NCBI GenBank assembly: GCA_035713725.1
Contig: DASTMZ010000201.1
Coordinates: 1-32,860, forward strand
Length of the DNA: 32,860 nucleotides
From: DASQPR01 sp035713725
Lineage (GTDB): Bacteria > Actinomycetota > Actinomycetes > Mycobacteriales > Micromonosporaceae
Reading direction: 5' to 3'
In this document: positions 1-7,388 of the stretch, in pieces
Position numbering within the stretch: position 1 is the stretch's first letter
How the letters are laid out: each line of letters starts with the position of its first letter
Program-made: the position numbers and the translations under genes
The notes under the pieces: generated by a model
What the model was told of the DNA's origin: nothing
The model's input: only the letters and a program-made list of their open reading frames with translations
Database searches by the model: none

Positions 1-615
1 CGCGCCGGACTGCGACCGCCGGAACGGTTCTTCCTGTCGTACCCGCACGAGTTGTCCGGCGGGCAGCGCCAGCGCGTAGTCATCGCGGGCGCGCTCGCGT
101 TGAACCCATCGGTCATCGTCGCGGACGAGCCGGTTTCGGCGCTCGACGCATCGGTTCGCGGCGAGATCCTCGCGCTGTTGCTGCGACTGCGTGACGAGAT
201 GGGCCTGTCGGTGCTCGTCGTCACGCACGATCTCGGGCTCGCGTGGAACATCGCGGACCGCATCGCGGTGATGTATCTCGGCCGGATCGTCGAGGTCGGT
301 CCCACCGAGGACGTGCTTGCCAATCCTCAGCACCCGTACACGCAGGCGCTCATCTCGGTGGCGGGATCGCACGCTGCGGCCGGCAGTCGGCCGGAGCTGC
401 TCAAGGGCGAACCACCGGACCCGACACGGATCCCGAACGGCTGCCGATTCCATCCGCGATGCCCGGCGCTCGCGGATGGCCGGGCCGCCGCGGCCGGCGT
501 GGCGTCCGCGTGCTCCACCGCGCCGCTACCGATGCTGCCAGCAACGACCGACGCGCACCTTGCCGCGTGTCTGTTGCATCCCGAGGTGCGTCGGGCCGCG
601 CTGGCCACCGGGTGA
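1..615 (+). CDS. Oligopeptide/dipeptide ABC transporter ATPase, C-terminal part (5' end outside window)
   Basis: This is the ATP-hydrolysing subunit of a peptide (Opp/Dpp-type) or nickel importer, acting on the cytoplasmic face of the permease. Frame 1 is open from the first base, so the start and Walker A lie upstream of the window. The visible part begins just before the ABC signature LSGGQRQR (codon 18 on). It continues with Walker B (VIVADEPVSALD) and the H-loop (VVTHD). It ends in the oligopeptide-specific C-terminal extension, with HPYTQAL and the paired-cysteine motif GCRFHPRCP. That extension separates peptide importer ATPases from other ABC classes. The TTG of the signature Leu is not a start. 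Partner permease and binding-protein genes presumably lie upstream. Family call is firm; the substrate is inferred only from family. Confidence 0.93.
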   Translation, partial: RAGLRPPERFFLSYPHELSGGQRQRVVIAGALALNPSVIVADEPVSALDASVRGEILALLLRLRDEMGLSVLVVTHDLGLAWNIADRIAVMYLGRIVEVGPTEDVLANPQHPYTQALISVAGSHAAAGSRPELLKGEPPDPTRIPNGCRFHPRCPALADGRAAAAGVASACSTAPLPMLPATTDAHLAACLLHPEVRRAALATG

Positions 616-627
616 CGCCACCCGCGG

Positions 628-658
628 CGTTCGGTCGTCGTGTCGCTCAGGCCGAACG
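628..658. terminator. Possible bidirectional hairpin between convergent genes
   Basis: CGTTCGG (628-634) and CCGAACG (652-658) form a 7-bp perfect inverted repeat with a 17-nt loop. It sits between the ABC ATPase stop and the stop of the convergent peptidase, whose end it overlaps. There is no T-tract, so this is a weak call. Confidence 0.3.
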
Positions 659-1759
659 ACGGTACGAGTGGACTAGCTCCGACACCGCGTCGGCGGGCAG
701 TCCGTGTGACGTGTTCCCGCCGCGTCCGGTGACCGTCGGCGCCTGCAACAGGCTGTTCAGCACGGCCTCCTCGGTCGCGTCCACGACCGCCGCGAAATAC
801 GGATTCAACGCGGCCGACACCACCGGTGCGGTGGTCGCGGCGGTGCCGCGTGGCCCCCGAAGTCCGGTCGCGGCGGCCAGGAAGATCTCGCCGCTGCCGT
901 GGCTCGCGTACGAACCGGTGCGCGCCAGACCAAGGCCGGCGCGACGGGCGAGCCGCTGGCAGTCGCACGCGACGATCGGCGCGTCGGTCACTACGAGGAC
1001 GATGCACGACCCGGCCGGCGGCGCAGCGGGCGACTCGGGGTCCGGGAGCAGCCGCCCGATGGGTACGCCGTCGACGGTCAGCCGATCCTGGTCGCCGAAG
1101 TTCGTCAGCGCCAGCACGCCAACCGTGTATGCCGGCGCCCCATCGTCGGGCGGGACGATGCGGGACGCCGTACCGATGCCGCCTTTGAATCCGAGGCAGC
1201 TCATGCCCGTACCCGCGCCGACCGCGCCCTCGCGTGGCGCGGACGGCGAACCGGCCGCGGACGCCCGCGCTGACGAGCGCGCGTCCCGCAACGCGGCCGC
1301 GACGTCATCGCGACCGACCTGCATGCGTCGCGCATCGTTGAGAAAGCTGTCGTCGCATTCGGCGACCACCGGAATGATGACGTCGTCGGTGCCGATGCCG
1401 TCGTCGTCCGCGCCCAGCAGCTCACACGCGGCATCGAACACGCGGCCGACCTGCATGGTGGACGTGAGGAACATCGGGGTTTCGAGCAGACCCCACTCCT
1501 GGATCGCGACGAACCCGGTGCACTCGCCCGCGCCGTTGAGCACCGCACCACCGGCCGGAATGGGCGCGCGGAAGAGGTTGCCGCCCGGGTCGACGACGGT
1601 GACACCGGTGCGGGCCACCCCGCGACCGGCCGGCGGATCCGGCTCGTCGCGCCAGATCGTCGCGTGCCCGACGCCGGTGCCGGGCACGTCGACGATGGAG
1701 TTCGTCGGGCCGCACGCCATCGGGCCGATCCGGATTCCGAGGTCGCGTGCACGTGGCAT
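647..1759 (-). CDS. P1/S58 family aminopeptidase (DmpA-type, self-processing)
   Basis: This is a 370-aa N-terminal-nucleophile hydrolase of the DmpA/BapA family, which release N-terminal residues from small peptides, amides or beta-peptides after autocleavage into two chains. Seen: N-terminal NSIVDVPGTGVGHAT, the core GAGTGMSCLGFKGGIG, and AGSCIVLVVTDAP near the predicted cleavage site. With the start used here the candidate nucleophile is Ser251, cleaved after Gly250; DmpA uses Gly249/Ser250, so length and position both fit. The ATG at 1759 is preferred because TACGCT lies 6 nt upstream (leaderless pattern) and family homology begins just after it. Longer in-frame starts reach into the RBS region of the divergent gene. 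The neighbouring peptide-importer ATPase makes peptide or amide use plausible; substrate unknown. Confidence 0.9.
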   Translation of the reverse strand: MPRARDLGIRIGPMACGPTNSIVDVPGTGVGHATIWRDEPDPPAGRGVARTGVTVVDPGGNLFRAPIPAGGAVLNGAGECTGFVAIQEWGLLETPMFLTSTMQVGRVFDAACELLGADDDGIGTDDVIIPVVAECDDSFLNDARRMQVGRDDVAAALRDARSSARASAAGSPSAPREGAVGAGTGMSCLGFKGGIGTASRIVPPDDGAPAYTVGVLALTNFGDQDRLTVDGVPIGRLLPDPESPAAPPAGSCIVLVVTDAPIVACDCQRLARRAGLGLARTGSYASHGSGEIFLAAATGLRGPRGTAATTAPVVSAALNPYFAAVVDATEEAVLNSLLQAPTVTGRGGNTSHGLPADAVSELVHSYRRSA

Positions 1760-1765
1760 GGCGGC

Positions 1766-1771
1766 AGCGTA
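1766..1771 (-). promoter_or_regulatory. -10-like hexamer TACGCT for a leaderless peptidase mRNA
   Basis: On the minus strand TACGCT is followed by 6 nt and then the ATG at 1759. This matches the TANNNT spacing of actinobacterial leaderless genes, and no Shine-Dalgarno is visible. No clear -35 is seen. Confidence 0.4.
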
Positions 1772-1804
1772 GCCGTTCGGCATTCGGTCCGAAGGAGGGC
1801 ACAG

Positions 1805-2863
1805 ATGTTGGGCTTGCCGGTCGTCTGGGCGGACGACACGCTCGCACACGTCCCAGGTGTCGAGATCTGGATCGGCGTACCCACACCCGGCACCGAACTC
1901 CCGGAACGTGCGACCGTCATCCGTGACGCCGTGGTGGCCGCAGGTGCGAGCCTGCTACCCGCGACGTCCCATGACGACAGCGTGCTGCGGCGCGTACATA
2001 GTGACGGTCTGCTGCGCCACCTCGAGACCGTGTACGCCGAATGGGCCGCCCGCGGATACCAGGAGCACCAGCACAACGTGGTGCCGTACGTGTTCCCCAC
2101 CGCCGGCATGCTCGACGGGCTGCCCGCCCGGGAGCCGTACGCCACGCACGGCCGCGCCGGGCTCTACATGTACGACACGATGACACTGGTCGGCGAGGGC
2201 ACCTGGCGTGCCGCGCGAGCCGCCGTGGATGCCGCGCAGACGGCCGCGGAACTTGTCGCGGGCGGTGCGCCGGCGTCGTACGCGATCTGCCGGCCGCCCG
2301 GACATCACGCGACGCGGACGGCGTTCGGCGGGTCTTGCTACCTCAACAACGCGGCGGTCGCGGTCGAGACGCTGCGGTCGGCCGGAGTGGACCGGGTGGC
2401 GGTGGTCGACATCGACGCGCATCACGGCAACGGTACGCAGGCGCTGTGCTACGACCGCCCGGACGTGTTCTACGGTTCGGTGCACGTCGATCCCGGCGCG
2501 GGATGGTTCCCGCACTATGCCGGGTACGCCGACGAGACCGGCCGTGGCGCGGGCGACGGGTGCAACCGGAACGTACCGCTGGCACCGGGTACCGGTGACG
2601 ACGGCTGGCTCGACGGCCTCGCCGCTGTGTGTGCGGCGGCCGCTGTATTCCGGCCGGACGCTGTCGTTGTGTCGCTCGGCGTGGACGCGGCGGCCGACGA
2701 TCCGGAGAGCCCACTGCAGGTGACACGGGAGGGATATCGGCGCTCCGGTGCGCTGATCCGCCACATCGGCGTACCGATCGTGGCCGTACACGAGGGCGGC
2801 TATCACCTGCCGACGCTCGGCGACCTCACGGTGGCGACGCTCGCCGGCCTGACGGGCACGTGA
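1805..2863 (+). CDS. Histone deacetylase / acetylpolyamine amidohydrolase family zinc deacetylase
   Basis: This is a 352-aa zinc-dependent deacetylase of the arginase/deacetylase fold, class II HDAC or acetylpolyamine amidohydrolase type. Seen: the HDAC core RPPGHHAT (His167-His168 charge-relay pair), VDIDAHHGNGT (metal ligands Asp204 and His206), LGVD (third ligand Asp294) and EGGYHLP with the transition-state Tyr333. The ATG at 1805 is supported by GAAGGAGGG at 1791-1799. Length is typical for a single-domain bacterial member. In bacteria these enzymes probably deacetylate polyamines, small amides or acetyl-lysine proteins. The gene is divergent from the peptidase with about 45 bp between starts, so the two may share a control region. 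The substrate cannot be told from sequence. Confidence 0.93.
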   Translation: MLGLPVVWADDTLAHVPGVEIWIGVPTPGTELPERATVIRDAVVAAGASLLPATSHDDSVLRRVHSDGLLRHLETVYAEWAARGYQEHQHNVVPYVFPTAGMLDGLPAREPYATHGRAGLYMYDTMTLVGEGTWRAARAAVDAAQTAAELVAGGAPASYAICRPPGHHATRTAFGGSCYLNNAAVAVETLRSAGVDRVAVVDIDAHHGNGTQALCYDRPDVFYGSVHVDPGAGWFPHYAGYADETGRGAGDGCNRNVPLAPGTGDDGWLDGLAAVCAAAAVFRPDAVVVSLGVDAAADDPESPLQVTREGYRRSGALIRHIGVPIVAVHEGGYHLPTLGDLTVATLAGLTGT

Positions 2864-2881
2864 CGCGCGGTCGTGCGTCGC

Positions 2882-3451
2882 TCAGCCGAGGAAACGCGCC
2901 TTCCGAGCCAGCCACTCGTCGCGCGTGATGGCGTATTCCACCTCGCCGTGCTCGGTGCCCGGAATCGGGTCGTCCCAATGGTCGTGGCGCGTTCCGACGT
3001 GACGCAACCCGCAGCGCTCCATGACGCCGCGGGACCGCGTGTTCACCGCCATCGTCTCCGCGATGACGCGGCTGGCGCCGTACTCACCGAACGCCGCGTC
3101 GATGAGCGCGAGCGAACCCTCGGTGGCGTACCCGTGCCCCCACGCGGACCGCCTCAGCCGGTAGCCCAACTCCGGTACGTCGTCCGGGTAGCCGCCCTTC
3201 GGCCGCATCCCGAACCAGCCGATGAAGTCGCCGGTGTCGCGTGGCTCGGCGGCGAAGTGACCCCAGTGCGGCCAACGCTCGTACTCGGCGAGCCACTCCG
3301 GCAGGATCTCGTCGGCGATCCGCGCGCGCGGCGTCGGCTCGCCGCCGGTGAGGAACGCCATCACCTCCGGATCGCTGTTCAGCTCGACGAGCAGGTCGAC
3401 GTCTGCCGTGGTGAAGCGCCGCAGGCGCAACCGCGGTGTCCCGACGTCCAT
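2882..3451 (-). CDS. GNAT family N-acetyltransferase (RimJ/RimL-like)
   Basis: This 189-aa acetyl-CoA-dependent N-acetyltransferase resembles the RimJ/RimL/Acetyltransf_3 group. Seen: the opening TPRLRLRRFTTADVDLLVEL, the middle GDFIGWFGMRP, the acetyl-CoA segment LRRSAWGHGYATEG, and a late V(I)AETMAVNTRSRGVMERCG helix. These elements occur in the usual order. The ATG at 3451 is chosen because homology starts at once after it. It lies 16 nt downstream of the oxidoreductase stop, so the two genes are probably co-transcribed. The junction carries a 17-bp tandem duplication that leaves a five-codon ORF ending on this start codon (see findings). The acceptor substrate is unknown. Confidence 0.88.
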   Translation of the reverse strand: MDVGTPRLRLRRFTTADVDLLVELNSDPEVMAFLTGGEPTPRARIADEILPEWLAEYERWPHWGHFAAEPRDTGDFIGWFGMRPKGGYPDDVPELGYRLRRSAWGHGYATEGSLALIDAAFGEYGASRVIAETMAVNTRSRGVMERCGLRHVGTRHDHWDDPIPGTEHGEVEYAITRDEWLARKARFLG

Positions 3452-3473
3452 CACCGCTCGACGTCCATCACCG
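3442..3473 (-). repeat. 17-bp tandem duplication at the oxidoreductase/GNAT junction, making a mini-ORF
   Basis: CGACGTCCATCACCG occurs at 3442-3456 and again at 3459-3473 (15 identical bases, period 17). Read on the minus strand, each copy carries ATGGACGTCG. The first ATG (3468) overlaps the oxidoreductase stop as TGATG. It encodes M-D-V-E-R-stop, and that stop overlaps the GNAT ATG (3451), again as TGATG. Confidence 0.85.
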
Positions 3474-4457
3474 GGTGAGCTTGGGCAGCACATCGCGGCC
3501 GAACACGTCGATCCAGTCGGTCTGATTGCGTCCCACGTTGTGCAGGTAGACGCGATCGACGCCGGCGTCGAAGAACTTCTGGATCTCCGCACGGTGTGCG
3601 TCCGGGTCGGACGAGATCAGCATGCGGCCGTCGAAATCCTCGGGCCGGACGAGCTTGGCCATCTGCTCGAAGTCGTGCGGCGAGCGGATGTCGGCCTTCG
3701 GGAACTTCATGCCACCGTTCGGCCACTCGTGCATCGCGTTGGCGAGCGCCTCCTCGTCGGTGGGCGCCCACGACATGTGCAGCTGCAGGATCTTCACCTG
3801 CGTACCTGGCTCGCGTCCGGCCTCCTTCGCACCGGCGTCGAACCGGCCGAGCAGGTTGGCGATCTTGTCCAGCGGCGCGCCCGGCGTGATGATTCCGTCG
3901 AGCTGACGCCCAGCACGCTTCGCGGTGATCGGCCCAGCGGTCGCGATGTAGATCGGCGGCGGCGTGTCCGGCATCGACCACAGCCGCGTCGTCTCCAACC
4001 GGAAATACGGACCGTCGTGCTTTACGTCCTTGCCGGTAAAGAGTTTCTGGATGATGTCGATCGCGTCCCACATGCGCGACAGGCGTTCGGCCGCCTCGGG
4101 CCAGTAGCCGCCCACCACATGTTCGTTGAGCGCCTCACCGGAGCCGAGGCCGAGCCAGTGCCGGTCCGGATACATGGCGGCAAGCGTGGCCGACGCCTGC
4201 GCGACGATCGCCGGGTGGAACCGGAACGACGGACACGTCACGCCGGGACCGAGGTCCTCGCGGGTACGTTCGCCGATCGCGGTCAGCACGTTCCACACGA
4301 ACGACGCGTTGCCCTGCGCCGGTACCCATGGCTGGAAGTGGTCCGCGACCATCGCACCCCGGAATCCGGCCCGCTCCGCCGCGGCCGTGAACTCGACGGC
4401 CTCGACCGGATGGAACTGTTCGAGCATGGTGGCGTATCCGACATGTGCCTGGCTCAT
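3468..4457 (-). CDS. LLM-class F420-dependent oxidoreductase (FGD/G6PDH-like subfamily)
   Basis: This 329-aa TIM-barrel flavin/F420 oxidoreductase belongs to the bacterial luciferase-like family and looks like the group around F420-dependent glucose-6-phosphate dehydrogenase. Seen: HVGYATMLEQFHPVEAVE at the N-terminus, MVADHFQPW (the family DHF/W segment), GPGVTCPSFRFHPA, GLGSGEALNEHV and PPPIYIATAGP. The ATG at 4457 follows GGGAGAG at a good distance and matches the family N-terminus; an upstream in-frame start at 4490 adds 11 residues without support. TetR lies upstream and GNAT downstream on the same strand, suggesting a three-gene unit. The real substrate could be a sugar phosphate or another hydride donor. 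Confidence 0.9.
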   Translation of the reverse strand: MSQAHVGYATMLEQFHPVEAVEFTAAAERAGFRGAMVADHFQPWVPAQGNASFVWNVLTAIGERTREDLGPGVTCPSFRFHPAIVAQASATLAAMYPDRHWLGLGSGEALNEHVVGGYWPEAAERLSRMWDAIDIIQKLFTGKDVKHDGPYFRLETTRLWSMPDTPPPIYIATAGPITAKRAGRQLDGIITPGAPLDKIANLLGRFDAGAKEAGREPGTQVKILQLHMSWAPTDEEALANAMHEWPNGGMKFPKADIRSPHDFEQMAKLVRPEDFDGRMLISSDPDAHRAEIQKFFDAGVDRVYLHNVGRNQTDWIDVFGRDVLPKLTR

Positions 4458-4517
4458 CCGTACTCTCCCGATCCGCGTGGCGAGGGTCACGCCAACGCTA
4501 ATACGGTGGCCGCGGAG

Positions 4518-5120
4518 TCAGGCGAGCGAGTCCGGATCGATGCCGAGCTCGCGGCCGGCCGCGATGCGCACCCAGTCGCTGAGCTGTCGCCGCGAGATGA
4601 CCTTGTCGTGGACGGTGACCTGGACCGCGAGGCCGTCGAGGAGCCCAATGAGTCGCCACGCGGCACCGAGCGCGTCGTCGCACGTGAACGAGCCGTCCTT
4701 GACGCCCGCCTCGATGACCTCGCTCAGCCCTTCCTTCCAGCGCAGGTCGAGGCGGCGCGACACGGCCTCGAGCTCGGGTACGCGCATCGATTCGGCCCAA
4801 CCGTCGATCCACATCGCCCATGCCTTCGACACCCGGGTCGGCATGTAGATCTTGAGAATCGCACGGAGCTTCGCGAGCGGTTCGGACTTCGAGGCCAGCA
4901 CCTTGTCGAGCCGCGCGAGATCGTGCTCGGCGGCGTACGCGAACGCGCGCGCCAGCAGCCGATCCTTCGTGTCGAAGTGGTAGAACACAAGCGCCTGGCT
5001 GACGCCGGCGGCCGCGGCCACGTCCGCGGCTCGCGTGTTGGGCAAACCGCGACTCGCAATCACCTCGCACGCCGTGCGCAGCAGCGCATCGAGGCGTACG
5101 TCGGCCGATCTCCGGGTCAC
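4518..5120 (-). CDS. TetR family transcriptional regulator (BetI-type C-terminal domain)
   Basis: This 200-aa regulator has an N-terminal TetR helix-turn-helix (residues about 10-55). The core reads AADVAAAAGVSQALVFYHFDTKDRLL, with the usual Y-HF-K turn. The C-terminal helical region (PTRVSKAWAMWIDGWAES, then a late LIGLLDGLAVQV) resembles the BetI-type TetR_C_6 ligand domain. I use the GTG at 5120 because TACCGT lies 8 nt before it; a GTG at 5126 is equally in frame. No Shine-Dalgarno is visible for either. It is the first gene of the likely TetR-oxidoreductase-GNAT unit and probably represses it. A palindrome about 50 bp upstream is the likely operator. The ligand is unknown. Confidence 0.9.
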   Translation of the reverse strand: MTRRSADVRLDALLRTACEVIASRGLPNTRAADVAAAAGVSQALVFYHFDTKDRLLARAFAYAAEHDLARLDKVLASKSEPLAKLRAILKIYMPTRVSKAWAMWIDGWAESMRVPELEAVSRRLDLRWKEGLSEVIEAGVKDGSFTCDDALGAAWRLIGLLDGLAVQVTVHDKVISRRQLSDWVRIAAGRELGIDPDSLA

Positions 5121-5128
5121 GAGCACAA

Positions 5129-5134
5129 ACGGTA
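5129..5134 (-). promoter_or_regulatory. -10-like hexamer TACCGT before the TetR gene
   Basis: TACCGT on the minus strand ends 8 nt before the GTG at 5120, a leaderless-type arrangement. No obvious -35 is seen. Confidence 0.35.
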
Positions 5135-5168
5135 GCCGACCACACGCATCCTGGCTGCCCCACGGCTG

Positions 5169-5182
5169 ACTGACCGGACAGT
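5169..5182. promoter_or_regulatory. Candidate TetR operator, ACTG-A-CCGG-A-CAGT
   Basis: ACTGACCGGACAGT is a 14-bp near-perfect palindrome (12 of 14 positions symmetric). It lies between the divergent TetR and CapA-type genes, where autoregulatory TetR sites are usually found. Binding is inferred. Confidence 0.45.
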
Positions 5183-5253
5183 TAAGCGGTGGGTCGTCAG
5201 TGCCGACCGCGACCGCGCCCGCCGCGTGACGGGTGCCGGCAGCTGGGTTGTCC

Positions 5254-5259
5254 TAGAGT
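5254..5259 (+). promoter_or_regulatory. -10-like hexamer TAGAGT for a leaderless CapA-type mRNA
   Basis: TAGAGT is followed by 6 nt and then the GTG at 5266. No purine-rich ribosome binding site is present, so transcription probably begins at or next to the start codon. Confidence 0.45.
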
Positions 5260-5265
5260 GACGCC

Positions 5266-6381
5266 GTGCGAAGTCTCCCCCCGGTCGCGCGCCGCCGGGC
5301 GTACGCGTGCCTTGCCCTGATCCTCGCGGGCGTGGCAGTCGCCGGCTGCCATGCCGGGCCGGGTTCGTCGCGTGCCGGCGCGAAGTTCGTCAGCGGCCAG
5401 GCGACGACACCGTCGGCGTCGCCGGGCGCCAGCGGCAATACCAAGCCGGCCGATATCACGCTGGAATTCGCCGGCGACGTGCACTTCATGCAACGCACCG
5501 CGAAGCTGCTGTCCGATCCGGCGACCGCGTTCGGACCGTCGATCACCCCGCTGCTGTCGGCCGCCGACGTCACGACGCTGAACCTCGAGACCGCGGTCAC
5601 CGATCGCGGCACACCCCAACCGAAGACCTTCCACTTCCGGACCAACCCCAGCGCATTCGACGCGCTACGTGCGGCCGGCGTCGACGGCGTGACGATCGCC
5701 AACAACCACATCCTCGACTACGGCCGGATCGGGTTGACCGACACGCTCGCCGCCGCGAAGGCGAAGGACTTTCCGGTATACGGCGCGGGCGATAACGCCG
5801 ACCAGGCGTGGACGCCGTGGGTTACGACGGTACGAGGCACTCGGCTCGCGTACCTTGGCGTCTCCGACGTACAAGAGCTGTCGAGTTCCTGGATCGCAAC
5901 GCCGACGCGATCCGGCGAGGCGATCGCGAACAACCTGTCCCGCACGCTGGACGCGATCCGCAGTGCGCACCACGTCGCCGACGTTGTCATCGTGTTCATG
6001 CATTGGGGGACCGAGGGCGACTCATGCCCGAACTCCTCGCAGAAGAAACTCGCCAAGCAGATGGCCGATGCGGGCGCGAACATCATCATCGGCTCGCACG
6101 TGCACACGTTGCAGGGCAGCGGATGGCTCGGCAACACGTTCGTCGCCTACGGGATGGGCAACTTCCTCTGGTACATCAACTCGTGGAGCACCGAGACCGG
6201 AGTGCTGAAGCTGACGCTGCACCCGGGCGCCGACGAGCCGTACAAGTCGTCGTTCACCCCGGCCATCGTGTCGAGCACCGGCCAGCCGGTCATCCAGACC
6301 GGTGCCAAGGGCGCGGCGATTTCGAAGCGATACGCGTCGTTGCGCGCCTGCGCCGGATTGTCTGCCTCGCCGACGCCGTAA
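5266..6381 (+). CDS. CapA family lipoprotein (PgsA/CapA metallophosphatase-like)
   Basis: This 371-aa exported protein has the metallophosphoesterase-like fold of CapA/PgsA, proteins linked to poly-gamma-glutamate or capsule formation. A basic N-terminus and a hydrophobic stretch (residues about 11-27) end in the lipobox VAGC with Cys28, followed by a Ser/Pro/Gly-rich linker. The CapA motifs follow in order: FAGDVHF (Asp71, His73), LNLETAVTD, IANNHILDYG, MHWGTE, GSHVHTLQG and AYGMGNFLWY. The GTG at 5266 is supported by the TAGAGT promoter. No capB/capC-like partner genes are nearby, so a role in actual polyglutamate synthesis is doubtful. Many actinobacterial members are stand-alone surface proteins of unknown substrate. 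Confidence 0.9.
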   Translation: MRSLPPVARRRAYACLALILAGVAVAGCHAGPGSSRAGAKFVSGQATTPSASPGASGNTKPADITLEFAGDVHFMQRTAKLLSDPATAFGPSITPLLSAADVTTLNLETAVTDRGTPQPKTFHFRTNPSAFDALRAAGVDGVTIANNHILDYGRIGLTDTLAAAKAKDFPVYGAGDNADQAWTPWVTTVRGTRLAYLGVSDVQELSSSWIATPTRSGEAIANNLSRTLDAIRSAHHVADVVIVFMHWGTEGDSCPNSSQKKLAKQMADAGANIIIGSHVHTLQGSGWLGNTFVAYGMGNFLWYINSWSTETGVLKLTLHPGADEPYKSSFTPAIVSSTGQPVIQTGAKGAAISKRYASLRACAGLSASPTP

Positions 6382-6411
6382 GCGGTGGGATCGGCGCGCG
6401 TGACATCGGCC

Positions 6412-7374
6412 TCAGTCGGCGGCGACAGACGCGATGCCGGTGCGGGCGGCGTTGCCGCCTGAGATCACGAGCACGATCGGACCGCTGGCCGGCACCGGAA
6501 CCACCCCGGTGCGCAGCGCCGCGAGACCGACCACGGCGGACGGCTCCACCAGCAACTTCGTCGCCTCCATCAACGACCACCAAGCATCGCGGATGGCGAG
6601 GTCGTCGACGGTCACCACATCGTCGACGTTCGCCTGGACGTGGGCTAGCGTGTTCGGGCCGGCGAACGGCGCGGCGAGGCCGTCGGCGATCGACACCGGC
6701 TTGGTTGGCGGTGCAGCAGCCTCGCCGATGGCCAGCGCGTGGGTCATCGCATTCGCCGTCGTTGGTTCCACACCCACCACCTTGGTGGTACGGCCGGGCT
6801 GCACGGCCCGTACCGCCGCCGCGACGCCGGAGATCAGTCCGCCGCCACCGACCGGGACGAGGATCAGGGCCGGCGCCGCGCAGTCCGCCATCAGTTCGAC
6901 ACCGACGGTGCCCTGGCCGGCGATCACGTCCGGATCGTCGAACGGGTGCAGTGCCAGGAAGTTCTGCTCGTCGGCGATCCGGTGGCAGGTGCCGACGAGG
7001 TCGTCGGTGAACACGATCTCGCCGCCGTAGCGCTTGACGGCCTGCACCTTCGCTTCCACCGCGCCGGGCGGCATGCAGACGGTGGCCGGGATGCCGAGCG
7101 CACGAGCCGCGTACGCCGTGGCGGCCGCCGCATTGCCGGCGGAGAACGTGGTCACGCCGGACGGCGGGTGGTCGCTCGCCGCTCGCGCCAGCATCGCGTT
7201 GAACATCCCGCGCACCTTGAACGCGCCGGTGTGCTGGAGATTCTCGGCCTTGAGGAGCACCGGCACACCGAACTCGTCGGTGAGCCGATCGCTTGGCAGC
7301 AACGGCGTACGCACGACCTTGCCGTCCAGTCGCGCCGCGGCGATGGCGAGCGCGTCGGCATCCACGAGTTCCAC
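6412..7374 (-). CDS. Threonine/serine dehydratase family PLP enzyme
   Basis: This 320-aa fold-type II PLP enzyme is of the threonine dehydratase / serine racemase kind, converting threonine or serine to the 2-oxo acid plus ammonia, or racemising serine. Seen: AENLQHTGAFKVRG with the PLP lysine (Lys53 in this numbering), SAGNAAAATAYAARALG (substrate loop), VPVGGGGLISG (phosphate-binding glycine loop) and the closing VISGGN. There is no C-terminal ACT domain, so it is a short, catabolic-type or racemase-type form. The GTG at 7374 is chosen because TAGAGT ends 8 nt upstream; GTG codons at 7365 and 7413 are alternatives, the last overlapping the serpin gene. Dehydratase versus racemase cannot be decided here. 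Confidence 0.88.
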   Translation of the reverse strand: MELVDADALAIAAARLDGKVVRTPLLPSDRLTDEFGVPVLLKAENLQHTGAFKVRGMFNAMLARAASDHPPSGVTTFSAGNAAAATAYAARALGIPATVCMPPGAVEAKVQAVKRYGGEIVFTDDLVGTCHRIADEQNFLALHPFDDPDVIAGQGTVGVELMADCAAPALILVPVGGGGLISGVAAAVRAVQPGRTTKVVGVEPTTANAMTHALAIGEAAAPPTKPVSIADGLAAPFAGPNTLAHVQANVDDVVTVDDLAIRDAWWSLMEATKLLVEPSAVVGLAALRTGVVPVPASGPIVLVISGGNAARTGIASVAAD

Positions 7375-7382
7375 GGGCGCGA

Positions 7383-7388
7383 ACTCTA
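7383..7388 (-). promoter_or_regulatory. -10-like TAGAGT overlapping the serpin stop codon
   Basis: On the minus strand TAGAGT contains the TAG stop of the upstream serpin gene and ends 8 nt before the dehydratase GTG at 7374. The dehydratase may therefore have its own leaderless promoter. Confidence 0.35.

Noticed and set aside
243..1772. 509-codon plus-strand open frame across the peptidase gene
   Set aside because: It overlaps the ABC ATPase tail and runs antisense to the peptidase, and its product is low-complexity Arg/Pro/Ser without motifs.
1805..2863. Acetoin utilisation deacetylase AcuC
   Set aside because: The HDAC fold is clear, but no acetoin or acetyl-CoA synthetase genes are near and the motifs do not separate AcuC from acetylpolyamine amidohydrolases.
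3348..5135. 595-codon plus-strand open frame opposite the oxidoreductase and TetR genes
   Set aside because: High GC keeps antisense frames open. The minus-strand proteins have clear family motifs and this one has none.
5266..6381. Poly-gamma-glutamate synthesis operon
   Set aside because: Only the CapA-type protein is present. No CapB ligase or CapC-like gene lies beside it, so the pathway cannot be claimed.
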